Shown: positions 8,202 through 16,675 of the stretch, one piece after another | How positions within the stretch are numbered: position 1 is the first letter of the stretch | How the letters are laid out: every line of letters starts with the position of its first letter | Source of the DNA: Chloroflexota bacterium | Lineage (GTDB): Bacteria > Chloroflexota > Anaerolineae > Anaerolineales > Villigracilaceae | DNA length: 64,000 nucleotides | Reading direction: 5' to 3' | Assembly: GCA_023459215.1 (NCBI GenBank) | Contig: JAEWVF010000043.1 | Location: forward strand, 40,363-104,362 | The notes under the pieces: generated by a model | Databases searched by the model: none | Seen by the model: only the letters and a program-made list of their open reading frames with translations | What the model was told of the DNA's origin: nothing | Translations under genes and position numbers: made by a program

Positions 8202-9407
8202 ATGAACTACTGGGAAAAAATCAGGGATTACCCCAAAATTGGTCTGGTCCTCCTGGCCTATATCGCCTTCATCGCGCTGGGGATGCCGGATGGCTTGCTG
8301 GGCGTGGCCTGGCCCTCCATCCGCCACAGCTTTTCCATCCCCTTGGACGCCATCGGGATGCTGCTCGCCGCAGGCACGGCAGGCTACATGACCTCCAGCT
8401 TTTTGAGCGGGCCGATTGTCACCCGCTTCGGTGTGGGCAAGGTTCTGGCGGCAAGCTGCGCCCTGACCGGCATCGCGCTATTAGGCTACACGCTCGTCCC
8501 GACCTGGTGGTTCATGGTTTTGCTGGGCATTATCGCCGGCCTGGGAGCAGGCGCAATCGACGCCGGCTTGAACACCTACGTGGCCACCCATTTCAGCGAA
8601 GGCTTGATGCAGTGGCTACACGCCAGTTGGGGGATCGGAATCACCCTCGGCCCGATCATCATGACCGTCGGCCTGAGCAGCACCGATTCGTGGCATCCCG
8701 GTTATCGCATCGTTGCCGGTTTCCAGCTTGCCCTGGCCGCCTGCTTTTTGCTGACCCTGCCCATGTGGAACCGGGATGAAAAGCCCGCCCAGGCAGGCGG
8801 CGAAAAGCAAAAACTAACCGATTACAAGACCCCGCTCGCGGAAACCTTGCGCCAGCCGCAGGTGTGGTTAAGCATCCTGCTGTTTTTCATCTATGTCGGC
8901 GGCGAAACCGCCCTCGGCACCTGGATCTACACGCTGTTGACCGAATCGCGCGGCATCGACACAACCCTGGCCGGATTTTGGGCCGGCAGCTATTGGGCAA
9001 CCTTCAGCGTCGGGCGGATCGTGGCGGGCCTGTTCGCGAAACGGGCCGGCGTCAACCTGCTGGTGACGGGCGGTCTGGCCGGGGCGCTGGTCGGCGCGAT
9101 CCTGCTGGTCTGGAATCCGTCCCAGGCCATCAACCTGCTGGCGGTGGCCGTGATCGGTTTCTCGATTGCGCCCATTTTCCCGGCCCTGATGTCGGGAACC
9201 AGCCAGCGGGTAGGCGATCACTTCGCCGCCAACACCATCGGGATGCAGATGACCGCGACCGGCCTGGGCACGGCTGTCATCCCCGGCCTGATGGGCGTTT
9301 TCGCCCGCCAGGTTTCGCTGGAAATCATTCCCATCTGCCTGGTGGTCGTATACATCAGCCTGTTTGGGTTGTACCTGCTGGCCAGCAAGGCCGGCAAAAA
9401 AGCATAA
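8202..9407 (+). CDS. Major facilitator superfamily transporter
   Basis: 401 residues from the ATG of MNYWEKIRDY, chosen because AAGGA precedes it; an in-frame ATG 45 bases earlier has no such site. About 12 hydrophobic segments are present, with a Gly-rich first helix (ALGMPDGLLGVAWPSIR) and an arginine-containing loop (GPIVTRFGVGKVLAASC) typical of MFS loop 2-3. It is 36 bases upstream of a GH3 gene and divergent from a TetR gene. A sugar or glucoside importer is the natural inference; substrate and direction are not provable from sequence. Confidence 0.85.
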   Translation: MNYWEKIRDYPKIGLVLLAYIAFIALGMPDGLLGVAWPSIRHSFSIPLDAIGMLLAAGTAGYMTSSFLSGPIVTRFGVGKVLAASCALTGIALLGYTLVPTWWFMVLLGIIAGLGAGAIDAGLNTYVATHFSEGLMQWLHASWGIGITLGPIIMTVGLSSTDSWHPGYRIVAGFQLALAACFLLTLPMWNRDEKPAQAGGEKQKLTDYKTPLAETLRQPQVWLSILLFFIYVGGETALGTWIYTLLTESRGIDTTLAGFWAGSYWATFSVGRIVAGLFAKRAGVNLLVTGGLAGALVGAILLVWNPSQAINLLAVAVIGFSIAPIFPALMSGTSQRVGDHFAANTIGMQMTATGLGTAVIPGLMGVFARQVSLEIIPICLVVVYISLFGLYLLASKAGKKA

Positions 9408-9443
9408 CCGTTCTCGATCATATAAAGGAAAAGGAAGCTCGCC

Positions 9444-11726
9444 ATGAAAGATGTCCAGTCGATTCTCGCGCAAATGACCCTTGAAGAAAAAGCCGCCCTG
9501 TGCACCGGCGCCAGCAAATGGACAACGACCCCAATTGAACGGCTGGGCGTGCCGGAAATGATTGTTTCCGACGGCCCGCACGGCGTCCGGCGGGTAACAG
9601 ACCTGCATGCGATTGCCAAAGACAGCCTGCCGGCCACCTGCTTCCCGACCGCTTCCTGCCTGGCCTCCACCTGGGATGTGGACTTGCTGCACAAAATGGG
9701 CCAGGCCCTGGCGGAAGAGTGCATCGCCCTGAATGTGGATGTGCTGCTCGGCCCCGGCGTCAACATGAAGCGCTCGCCGCTGGGCGGCCGCAACTTCGAA
9801 TATTTTTCCGAAGACCCCTTCCTGGCCGGGGAAATGGCCGCCAGTTTCGTCAACGGCGTCCAATCGAAGGGCGTTGGCACCTCGCTCAAGCATTATGCCG
9901 CCAACAACCAGGAATTCCAGCGCTTCAGCATCAGCGCCGAAATCGACGAACGCACCCTGCGCGAAATCTACCTGCCCGCCTTCGAGAAAGTAGTCAAGCA
10001 GGCCCAGCCCTGGACGGTGATGTGCTCCTACAACAAGGTCAACGGCACCTTTGCCTCGGAGCATCACTACTTATTAAATGAAATTCTCAAAGACGAGTGG
10101 GGGTTCGAGGGTCTGGTCGTCTCCGACTGGGGCGCGGTCCGCAACCGGGTGGCGGCGCTCAAAGCCGGCCTGGACTGGGAAATGCCCGGCCCGCAGGAAC
10201 GGCGCGTCCGGGAGGTTGTCGAGGCGGTGCGCTCCGGCGAACTCGACGAAGCCGTCCTGGACGAATCCGTTCGGCGCATCCTGGGCATCGTCTTCAAAGC
10301 CAGCCAAACGCTAAAAAAAGGCAGCTTCGACGCTGAGGCCCATCACAACCTGGCCCGCCAGATTGCCGCCGAAGGCATGGTCTTGCTGAAAAATAACGGC
10401 TTGCTGCCACTGAAAGAGCAACAGCATATCGCCGTCATTGGCCGCTCGGCAGAAAACGCCCACTTCCAGGGCGGCGGCAGTTCGCACATCAATCCCACCA
10501 GGGTGGCGATGCCGTTCCGGGAACTGCAAGCACGGGCCGGGAATGCCGAACTGACCTACGCCGAGGGCTATCCGGGCGATAACACCTTCCGCCAGGAGCT
10601 GATCGACCAGGCGGCAACCCTGGCCCAGGCAGCCGAGGTCGCCCTGCTTTACATCGCCCTGCCGACCTACAAAGAATCCGAAGGCTACGACCGCAAAGAC
10701 CTCGACCTGACCGAACAGCAGGTGGCCCTGATCCAGGCAGTTGCCAGCGTCCAGCCCAACACGGTCGTCGTGCTCAACAACGGCGCGCCGGTGGCGATGA
10801 GCGCCTGGATCGATTCAGTCGCAGCCGTGCTCGAAGGCTGGATGATGGGTCAGGCCGGCGGCGCAGCCCTGGCCGATATCCTCTTTGGGCGGGTCAACCC
10901 GAGCGGCAAACTGGCCGAAACCTTCCCACTTAAGCTGGCAGATACCCCGGCCCATCTCAATTGGCCGGGAGAGGCCGGCCAGGTGCGCTACGGCGAGGGC
11001 CTGTTCATCGGCTACCGCTACTACGACGCCAAGCAAATGCCGGTGCTGTTCCCCTTCGGCTACGGGCTGAGCTACACATCGTTCGCCTATAGCAACCCCA
11101 AAGTCTCGGCGCAACCCTTCAAGGATGTCGACGGCCTGACCGTTATGGTGGATGTGACCAACACCGGCCGCCTGGCGGGCAAGGAAATCGTCCAGGTGTA
11201 TGTCCACGACAAAAGCGCCGGGCTGGTGCGCCCCGAAAAAGAACTGAAAGGTTTTGCCAAAGTCGAACTCGCGCCAGGGGAAACCAAAACCGTTTCGATC
11301 CCGCTCGACTTCCGCGCCTTTGCCTTTTACCACCCCAAGCACAAGCGCTGGATCAGCGAGGCCGGGGATTTTGAACTGTTCATCGGCGCATCCGCCGCCG
11401 ACATCCGCTGCCGTTTAACCGCCACGCTCGAATCGACCCTGGAGCTGGCCTGCATCCTGGACGAGGAATCGACCGTCCGCGAGTGGCTGGCCGATCCGCG
11501 CGGTCGGCAGGCGGCCGGGGCGCTCTTCGACCAAATCGAGACCCAGTCGCGCAGAACCTTCGGCGAAGCCGACCGCTACAGCAACGAGGGCGTGATCGGC
11601 ATGGACATCATGGATATGATGATGGATATGCCCCTGGTCAGCGTGCTCATGTTCCAACAAGACTCCCTGCCCATGCATCCCGAAGACCTGGTGGCGCAAC
11701 TACTCGAACAGGCGCGGAGCCTGTAA
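9444..11726 (+). CDS. Beta-glucosidase, glycoside hydrolase family 3 (BglB-like)
   Basis: 760 residues, no signal peptide. GH3 motifs are SDGPHGVRR (42-50), the LGPGVNMKRSPLGGRNFEYF block, FSEDPFLAGE, SLKHYAANNQE and the nucleophile motif GLVVSDWGAV (Asp228). The C-domain (GRSAENAHFQGGGSSHINP) is followed by a fibronectin-III-like domain after LFPFGYGLSYTSF. A helical, Met-rich C-terminal extension of roughly 80 residues comes last (GMDIMDMMMDM). The order and size match clostridial-type beta-glucosidase B. It is cotranscribed with the MFS gene, consistent with uptake followed by cytoplasmic hydrolysis. Confidence 0.9.
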   Translation: MKDVQSILAQMTLEEKAALCTGASKWTTTPIERLGVPEMIVSDGPHGVRRVTDLHAIAKDSLPATCFPTASCLASTWDVDLLHKMGQALAEECIALNVDVLLGPGVNMKRSPLGGRNFEYFSEDPFLAGEMAASFVNGVQSKGVGTSLKHYAANNQEFQRFSISAEIDERTLREIYLPAFEKVVKQAQPWTVMCSYNKVNGTFASEHHYLLNEILKDEWGFEGLVVSDWGAVRNRVAALKAGLDWEMPGPQERRVREVVEAVRSGELDEAVLDESVRRILGIVFKASQTLKKGSFDAEAHHNLARQIAAEGMVLLKNNGLLPLKEQQHIAVIGRSAENAHFQGGGSSHINPTRVAMPFRELQARAGNAELTYAEGYPGDNTFRQELIDQAATLAQAAEVALLYIALPTYKESEGYDRKDLDLTEQQVALIQAVASVQPNTVVVLNNGAPVAMSAWIDSVAAVLEGWMMGQAGGAALADILFGRVNPSGKLAETFPLKLADTPAHLNWPGEAGQVRYGEGLFIGYRYYDAKQMPVLFPFGYGLSYTSFAYSNPKVSAQPFKDVDGLTVMVDVTNTGRLAGKEIVQVYVHDKSAGLVRPEKELKGFAKVELAPGETKTVSIPLDFRAFAFYHPKHKRWISEAGDFELFIGASAADIRCRLTATLESTLELACILDEESTVREWLADPRGRQAAGALFDQIETQSRRTFGEADRYSNEGVIGMDIMDMMMDMPLVSVLMFQQDSLPMHPEDLVAQLLEQARSL

Positions 11727-11774
11727 GGCCCAGACTAAAAGGAATTGATTGTCTTCTTTGGTGGATGTAAAAAC

Positions 11775-11804
11775 AAGAGCCGCAGCCTATTGGTTGCGGC
11801 TCTT
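11775..11804. terminator. Hairpin after the MFS-GH3 operon
   Basis: 13-base arms (AAGAGCCGCAGCC / GGTTGCGGCTCTT) surround a TATT loop. There is no strong T run on the plus strand; a five-T run exists on the minus side. Confidence 0.55.
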
Positions 11805-11936
11805 CAATTGCTAGGGCTGGGTATCGCCAAGGCCAGAATAACAAGCCAAGATTGCCACAGCCTGCCTGGAATTGTATAATGATTTTAATACGCCGGACAG
11901 TTTTTCCGTAACCGAACGGAAGCAAAGTGGGTCATC

Positions 11937-12608
11937 ATGATTGTCAATGCGCGTGAACTCAGCAGAACCTACCAGCGCGGACAGGAAAGAATCGCCGCTC
12001 TGCAAAGTATTAATCTGGAAATTGAAACGGGGGAATTTGTCTTTGTTGTCGGCCCCAGCGGAGGCGGGAAGTCAACCCTGCTGCACCTGCTGGGCGGCAT
12101 GGATCGCCCGAGCAGCGGTCATCTATCCGTAAACGGCATCAACCTGGCGGCGGCCAGCGAAACGCAGTTGAATCGCTTTCGGCGCGAGCAGGTCGGGTTT
12201 GTCTTCCAGTTTTACAACCTGCTGGGCACGCTCAGCGCGCTGGATAACGTCTGCCTGCCCTTGCTGGCCCAGGGCAAAAACGCAAAAACCGCCCGCACCC
12301 AGGCGCTCGAAATGCTCTCGCTGGTTGGGCTGGAACAGCGCCAAAAGCACCTGCCCGCCGAACTTTCAGGGGGCGAACAGCAGCGGGTTGCCATTGCCCG
12401 CGCAATTGTCGCCAAACCGGGGCTTATCCTGGCAGATGAACCCACCGGCGATTTGGACAGCGCCAACGCGGAAGCGATCATGAATCTCATGCGCTCGCTC
12501 AACCGGCAAATCGGGAGCACGTTTATTATCGCCACCCACAACGAAAAAATAACCAGGCTGGGAGAACGCACCTTTGAACTGGTCAACGGCATAATCGAGG
12601 AGCGCTGA
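11937..12608 (+). CDS. ABC transporter ATP-binding protein (LolD/MacB-type)
   Basis: 223 residues. Walker A GPSGGGKST (39-47), Q-loop in VFQFYNLL, signature LSGGEQQR (143-150), Walker B LILADE (163-168), then the family-typical PTGDLDS. It energises the two FtsX-type permeases immediately downstream; the stop codon directly abuts the next ATG. Transporters of this class extract lipoproteins or export peptides, or act as mechanotransmitters, rather than importing solutes. Confidence 0.9.
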   Translation: MIVNARELSRTYQRGQERIAALQSINLEIETGEFVFVVGPSGGGKSTLLHLLGGMDRPSSGHLSVNGINLAAASETQLNRFRREQVGFVFQFYNLLGTLSALDNVCLPLLAQGKNAKTARTQALEMLSLVGLEQRQKHLPAELSGGEQQRVAIARAIVAKPGLILADEPTGDLDSANAEAIMNLMRSLNRQIGSTFIIATHNEKITRLGERTFELVNGIIEER

Positions 12609-13736
12609 ATGTTCCCGGCGCTCCGTTTTGTCTGGCTGGACCTGTTCCGCGACCGCAAGCGCGCCTACTTGAGCGTTCTCGTGCTGGCGGTGGTTGTTTT
12701 CAGCTTCAACATCCTGTCTGCGCTGGCCGAATCGATTAGCAGCAACCTCGATCAGGTTGCCCAAACCTACAACCTCATCATCGTCCGCGCCGACATTTTT
12801 GACCCCGCCGAAGATAGCCTCGATCCCCAGGTCATCCAGGCAGCCCGGGAATTACTCGGCCCACAGGTCGAGCGCGTCTCGCCCATCGTTTTCCGGCATA
12901 CCCGCCTGAACGGGCGCATCGCGCAACTGCGCTCCGCCAGGATGGAAGATTGGCAGCCGGTCTTCCACCTGCGCCTGGTCAGCGGCACATGGCCTTCCCA
13001 ACCCACCGAAATTATGCTGGGCGAGGGGCTTGCCCAAGCCAACGACCTCCAGGCTGGGGATTCGGTCGAGATTTTCGGACGAAATTTCACTATCGCGGGG
13101 GTTGTCCGCGCCCCCGGCGCTGTCTTCGCTTCCATCTGGCTGCCGCTCGAAACCGCCTGGGAGCTTTTCGGAACCGGGCGCGGATACCAGGCCGTCTTTG
13201 TGCAGGTTGCCCCAGACGCCGACCTGTTCGCCGTCAAAAGCCGCCTGGAAAACGACCCAAGGCTGAAAGGCAACTACGCCGTTTACCTGGAAAGCACCCA
13301 CACCCGCCAATCTTTCGAACGCACAAAAGGATTCCGCGATTTGATGAAAATTGCCAGCCTGTTCTCGCTGGTCGGGATCATCTTCGGGGTTGGCAACACC
13401 ACCATGCTCGGCATCCTCGAACGCAGCCGCGATTTGGGCATCCTGCGCGCCATCGGCTTTTCTCCGCGCGCCATCATCGGCCTGATTTGGGCGCGCAGCC
13501 TGCTCATCAGCCTGTTTGCGTTTGGCCTTGGGCTTGGGCTGGCGGCCGCATATGTCAGCGTCCAACAAGCCTTCACCTCGTTCTCCGTTCTCGGCATTCC
13601 CCTGACCCTGAGAATCACCCCCGTTATCGCGCTTTCAGGCCTGGCCTGGGTGGTTGTTTTATCCATTGCGGGCAGTTGGATCGCCACCTGGGATTTTTCA
13701 AAACAGCCGATTGTGACCTTGATAGGAGCGAGATGA
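12609..13736 (+). CDS. ABC transporter permease, FtsX/MacB-type (first subunit)
   Basis: 375 residues. One N-terminal membrane segment (AYLSVLVLAVVVFSFNILSAL) is followed by a large extracytoplasmic domain of about 230 residues. Three C-terminal membrane segments begin near LMKIASLFSLVGIIFGVGNTT. The cytoplasmic coupling segment ERSRDLGILRAIGFSPR is typical of FtsX-domain permeases. It starts directly after the ATPase stop and overlaps the second permease by ATGA. Confidence 0.85.
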   Translation: MFPALRFVWLDLFRDRKRAYLSVLVLAVVVFSFNILSALAESISSNLDQVAQTYNLIIVRADIFDPAEDSLDPQVIQAARELLGPQVERVSPIVFRHTRLNGRIAQLRSARMEDWQPVFHLRLVSGTWPSQPTEIMLGEGLAQANDLQAGDSVEIFGRNFTIAGVVRAPGAVFASIWLPLETAWELFGTGRGYQAVFVQVAPDADLFAVKSRLENDPRLKGNYAVYLESTHTRQSFERTKGFRDLMKIASLFSLVGIIFGVGNTTMLGILERSRDLGILRAIGFSPRAIIGLIWARSLLISLFAFGLGLGLAAAYVSVQQAFTSFSVLGIPLTLRITPVIALSGLAWVVVLSIAGSWIATWDFSKQPIVTLIGAR

Positions 13737-14821
13737 CCACGTTCCGGCTGGGATTGGGCGTTTTACGCAAGCACGTCCGCCTGAGCCTCCTGATGGCGCT
13801 GGCGGTGGGAATCCCCGTAATGATTTTGCTGGGGCTGCAATCCTACCAGGCCGGGCTGCGCGTGCTCTATGAAACCAGCCAAAGCGATTTCCTGGTTGTA
13901 CAGATCAGCGGCAGCCTGGGAGAGTTCTACGGCAGCCGCGTCCCCGCCAGCCTGGAGACCGATTTGCGCAACCTGGGCGCCAGCCAGGCGGTCCCGTTCA
14001 TCCACACCATCACCGGAACCACCCAGCAAGAGGCAATCCTGCTGCGCGGCATCCCCCTGGGCGACTATCAACGCCTGGAAACCTTCACCATGCTCGCGGG
14101 CCGTCCGCTGCAACCCGGCGACCCACAGCGCCTGGCCATGCTCGGGATGCGCCTGGCCGATGAGCGCAGCCTGCTGCCCGGCGATACAATTTCCATTCGC
14201 GGCCGTGATTTTGAGATTGTCGGCATCTTTGAATCAGAGACCTACGCTGGAAATGAGGCCTGGATCTCGCTCCAAGACGCCCAGGCCCTGCTCGGCTGGG
14301 GCGATGATGTCTCCGTCTTTCGGATTCCAGCCGGAGAAACCCTACAGGCCGGCGACATACTGCCGGACGGCATCGCGGTGGTTCAGCAGGGGGATAGCGG
14401 AGCAACCATGCTCTCAGAGTGGGAACCTTTCTTTGACCTTTTCCGGCTGATTGTCCAGGCCCTGGGACTTTCCGCCGCCCTGAGCCTGGCCAGCATTCTC
14501 TGGCGATTGGCCTGGCTGCAGCGCCGCGAACTGGCAATTTTGCGCAGCCTGGGCTTTTCCCAGGCCAACCTGATGGGCTACCTGCTGGCCCAGGGAAGTA
14601 GCATCGCCACACTGGGCATGGGCCTGGGCCTGGCCGGGGCCTGGACAGTCAGCCTGCTCACCCGGCTCGAAACCGCCGGGATATTCGTCCGCCCGGTGAT
14701 GGCCGCGCAAACAATTTTGGCCGGTCTGGCGTTTGGCGCAGTCATCACCCTGGTTGGTTCTGCCATCCCGGTTGTATGGTTCAACCGGATAAACCTGGCC
14801 GAACTATTGCGCACAGAATGA
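13733..14821 (+). CDS. ABC transporter permease, FtsX/MacB-type (second subunit)
   Basis: 362 residues from MTTFRLGLGV. This start forms an ATGA overlap with the previous stop and follows GGAGCG; the longer upstream frame only shadows the first permease. It has the same one-plus-three membrane layout as its neighbour, with an extracytoplasmic middle and the coupling segment RRELAILRSLGFSQ. The two permeases probably form a heterodimer with the ATPase dimer. Confidence 0.85.
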   Translation: MTTFRLGLGVLRKHVRLSLLMALAVGIPVMILLGLQSYQAGLRVLYETSQSDFLVVQISGSLGEFYGSRVPASLETDLRNLGASQAVPFIHTITGTTQQEAILLRGIPLGDYQRLETFTMLAGRPLQPGDPQRLAMLGMRLADERSLLPGDTISIRGRDFEIVGIFESETYAGNEAWISLQDAQALLGWGDDVSVFRIPAGETLQAGDILPDGIAVVQQGDSGATMLSEWEPFFDLFRLIVQALGLSAALSLASILWRLAWLQRRELAILRSLGFSQANLMGYLLAQGSSIATLGMGLGLAGAWTVSLLTRLETAGIFVRPVMAAQTILAGLAFGAVITLVGSAIPVVWFNRINLAELLRTE

Positions 14822-14840
14822 GATACCAAAGGAGTTCACC

Positions 14841-15641
14841 ATGAAACGCAAACCTGGATTGTTGATTCTGCTAAGTATCCTCATGCTGGCCTGCAACCTG
14901 ATCAGTATCAGCACCGGTCAGCCCGAACAGGCGAGCGATCCCGCCCCGGATAAACCGCTGCTGCCATTGAACGCCAGCGCCACGCCTGTCCCGACCAGCA
15001 TCCCCAGCCAACCGGTTGGCCTGCGGCAGGGACTGGCCAGCCTGAACAGTTACCGGCTGGAAATTCGCACCATCAACAACGGCCCGACCGCAGACGACAA
15101 GAACGAAGTTACCATGCGCTACGAATCCGGCTCAGATGGGGAAAGCTGGCACGTCAGCAATGCCGTCCTGGCCAGCACAGCCGAAGAACCGGGCACCGTT
15201 GAAACAAGCCAGACCGACCAGTACAAGGTCGGGGATAGCATGTGCGAAGTTTCCGAGGATGGCAGCGAGGCTGAAGAAACACCGGTAGACCCCCAGGCGC
15301 AAGAAATCGCGGATATTTGGTATGGCTTGTTCGACCTGCTGCCAATGATTAACGAGCCAACGTTCATCGGCGTCGAAACCCTGAACGGGGTGCAAGTCAA
15401 TCATTTTCGATTTAACGTCAGCGGGTTGGGGGCGACATCGGGCGCGGAGGTGGTCGCCTCCGAAGGCGAGTACTGGCTGGCCGTCGATGGCCAATATATC
15501 GTCAAATACATCCTGCGCCTGGAAACGCGCAACGGCCCGGCTGGGGATGCCAACACCCACACCATGCGCTCCGAATTTTATATCGAGGTCAAAGACATCA
15601 ACCAGCCTATTGTCATTAGCCTGCCATCATCCTGCCGCTAA
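14841..15641 (+). CDS. Lipoprotein associated with the ABC exporter
   Basis: 266 residues with a signal peptide and lipobox (LMLAC, Cys18). A Pro/Thr-rich linker precedes a domain with strands resembling LolA/LppX-type lipid-binding folds (SYRLEIRTINN, WHVSNAVL, YWLAVDGQYIVKYILRLETR). GGAG lies 9 bases before the ATG. It closes the ATPase-permease-permease operon. It may be cargo or a periplasmic partner; the fold suggestion is inference from strand pattern only. Confidence 0.65.
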   Translation: MKRKPGLLILLSILMLACNLISISTGQPEQASDPAPDKPLLPLNASATPVPTSIPSQPVGLRQGLASLNSYRLEIRTINNGPTADDKNEVTMRYESGSDGESWHVSNAVLASTAEEPGTVETSQTDQYKVGDSMCEVSEDGSEAEETPVDPQAQEIADIWYGLFDLLPMINEPTFIGVETLNGVQVNHFRFNVSGLGATSGAEVVASEGEYWLAVDGQYIVKYILRLETRNGPAGDANTHTMRSEFYIEVKDINQPIVISLPSSCR

Positions 15642-15712
15642 ACCATGTCCGAATTTACTGACCCTCGGTGGTTTGGCCGGGCTGGGAATGTAGGCAAGCA
15701 AGCTGGTCATTT

Positions 15713-15841
15713 TTAGATTCCTTGGTACAGCGCTTGAATAACATCTTTATCTCCAAAATATTCAAACTGCTTGCCAACAGACACAGGCAAAAAAAACCAG
15801 TGTGCAATCATTCCTTGGGGCTGGCGCTGGCTAGCCAGCAT
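15713..15841 (-). other. Possible small ORF or gene remnant in the 15,642-15,905 gap
   Basis: The gap has no established gene. On the minus strand a 42-codon frame ends GKQFEYFGDKDVIQALYQGI, which reads like natural protein rather than noise. No ribosome site or homology is recognised. It could be a decayed gene tail downstream of ywbE. Confidence 0.2.
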
Positions 15842-15905
15842 AAACAAAAAAATCAGCGGCGAACAAGAGTTTGCGATGAATTAAGGGGTGCTTTGCAAAT
15901 CCATT

Positions 15906-16109
15906 TCAGGCTCCTATTTCCAGAATTTGTTTGACCCGCCCAACCTGACCGCTTGTCAAACGCACCTTAATCCCGTGCGGATGGGTCGGGGAGTTGGTCA
16001 GAATATCTTTGACCACGCCTTCGGTGAGTTTGCCGCTGACTTGATCTTGTTTCTGGGCAATCTGCACTCGCAGACCGGGGCGAATGTTGGCGCGTTTGGT
16101 TCCGTTCAT
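15906..16109 (-). CDS. ywbE: YwbE family protein
   Basis: 67 residues matching the small YwbE family (DUF2196) nearly end to end: MNGTKRANIRPGLRVQIAQK, GVVKDILTNS and HPHGIKVRLTSGQVGRV. The fold is a small beta-barrel. The biochemical role of the family is unknown, with RNA or nucleic-acid binding often suspected. It appears to be transcribed alone. Confidence 0.88.
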   Translation of the reverse strand: MNGTKRANIRPGLRVQIAQKQDQVSGKLTEGVVKDILTNSPTHPHGIKVRLTSGQVGRVKQILEIGA

Positions 16110-16204
16110 GTTATTGAATGGCTCCGATCGTCAGCAGGGACAGGCTTAGGATAGGTATGCTAAATTTATCAATACTTTCAGCCAAAGCAAAACTCCTTAG
16201 CGAT

Positions 16205-16663
16205 TCAATAATAAACTACAAGCAGGACCGTCATCACAAAGGCCAACAACAAGAGCAAAACATGCAAGTACATCTGGATTTTCCAACGACTAAGCGCCCA
16301 ACGGCCATGTTTGGCATGGGTTTGGCGATCGAATTCGCGCAGGTCACTGAAACGAGCCGCAAGTATCCCCTTGGCTCTCAGTTCATGGGTTTGAATCCAC
16401 GAGTTGGTGCAAACAATGTAGGTGATTGCAAACAGATTCGCCAGGATCATCACAGTTAGCAAGCCATAAGCAACCACTTCGGAGAACCCAGTGGCATCGC
16501 CAAAGCCAAAGGTGAGCGCCAATACCGAGAGTGTGATCGTGATATTGGTAATGGCCGTGCGCTGGTCTTCCAGTTTGCCCATGCGGTCATATTGGTGACC
16601 ATAGTAATTCATCAGCACTTCGGTGGGAACCCTGGTCAAATCAGGGGTTTGGTTCTCAGGCAT
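16205..16663 (-). CDS. Small membrane protein next to a STAND ATPase
   Basis: 152 residues from the second ATG, which sits 7 bases after AAAGGAG. After a short soluble N-terminus come two membrane segments (about 37-90, NITITLSVLALTFGF and VVAYGLLTVMILANLFAITY), a basic cytoplasmic loop (LREFDRQTHAKHGRWALSRW) and one C-terminal membrane helix (YLHVLLLLLAFVMTVLLVVY). The start is 12 bases after the STAND gene stop, so the two are almost certainly cotranscribed. Small multi-helix membrane proteins beside STAND ATPases are often membrane-damaging effectors; that role here is inference. Confidence 0.65.
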   Translation of the reverse strand: MPENQTPDLTRVPTEVLMNYYGHQYDRMGKLEDQRTAITNITITLSVLALTFGFGDATGFSEVVAYGLLTVMILANLFAITYIVCTNSWIQTHELRAKGILAARFSDLREFDRQTHAKHGRWALSRWKIQMYLHVLLLLLAFVMTVLLVVYY

Positions 16664-16675
16664 GCACATACTCCT

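Noticed and set aside
12950..13732. Long 5' extension of the second permease frame
   Set aside because: It runs antiparallel in codon sense through the first permease with unlikely composition (Arg/Pro/His-rich). The ATG at 13,733 has an ATGA overlap.
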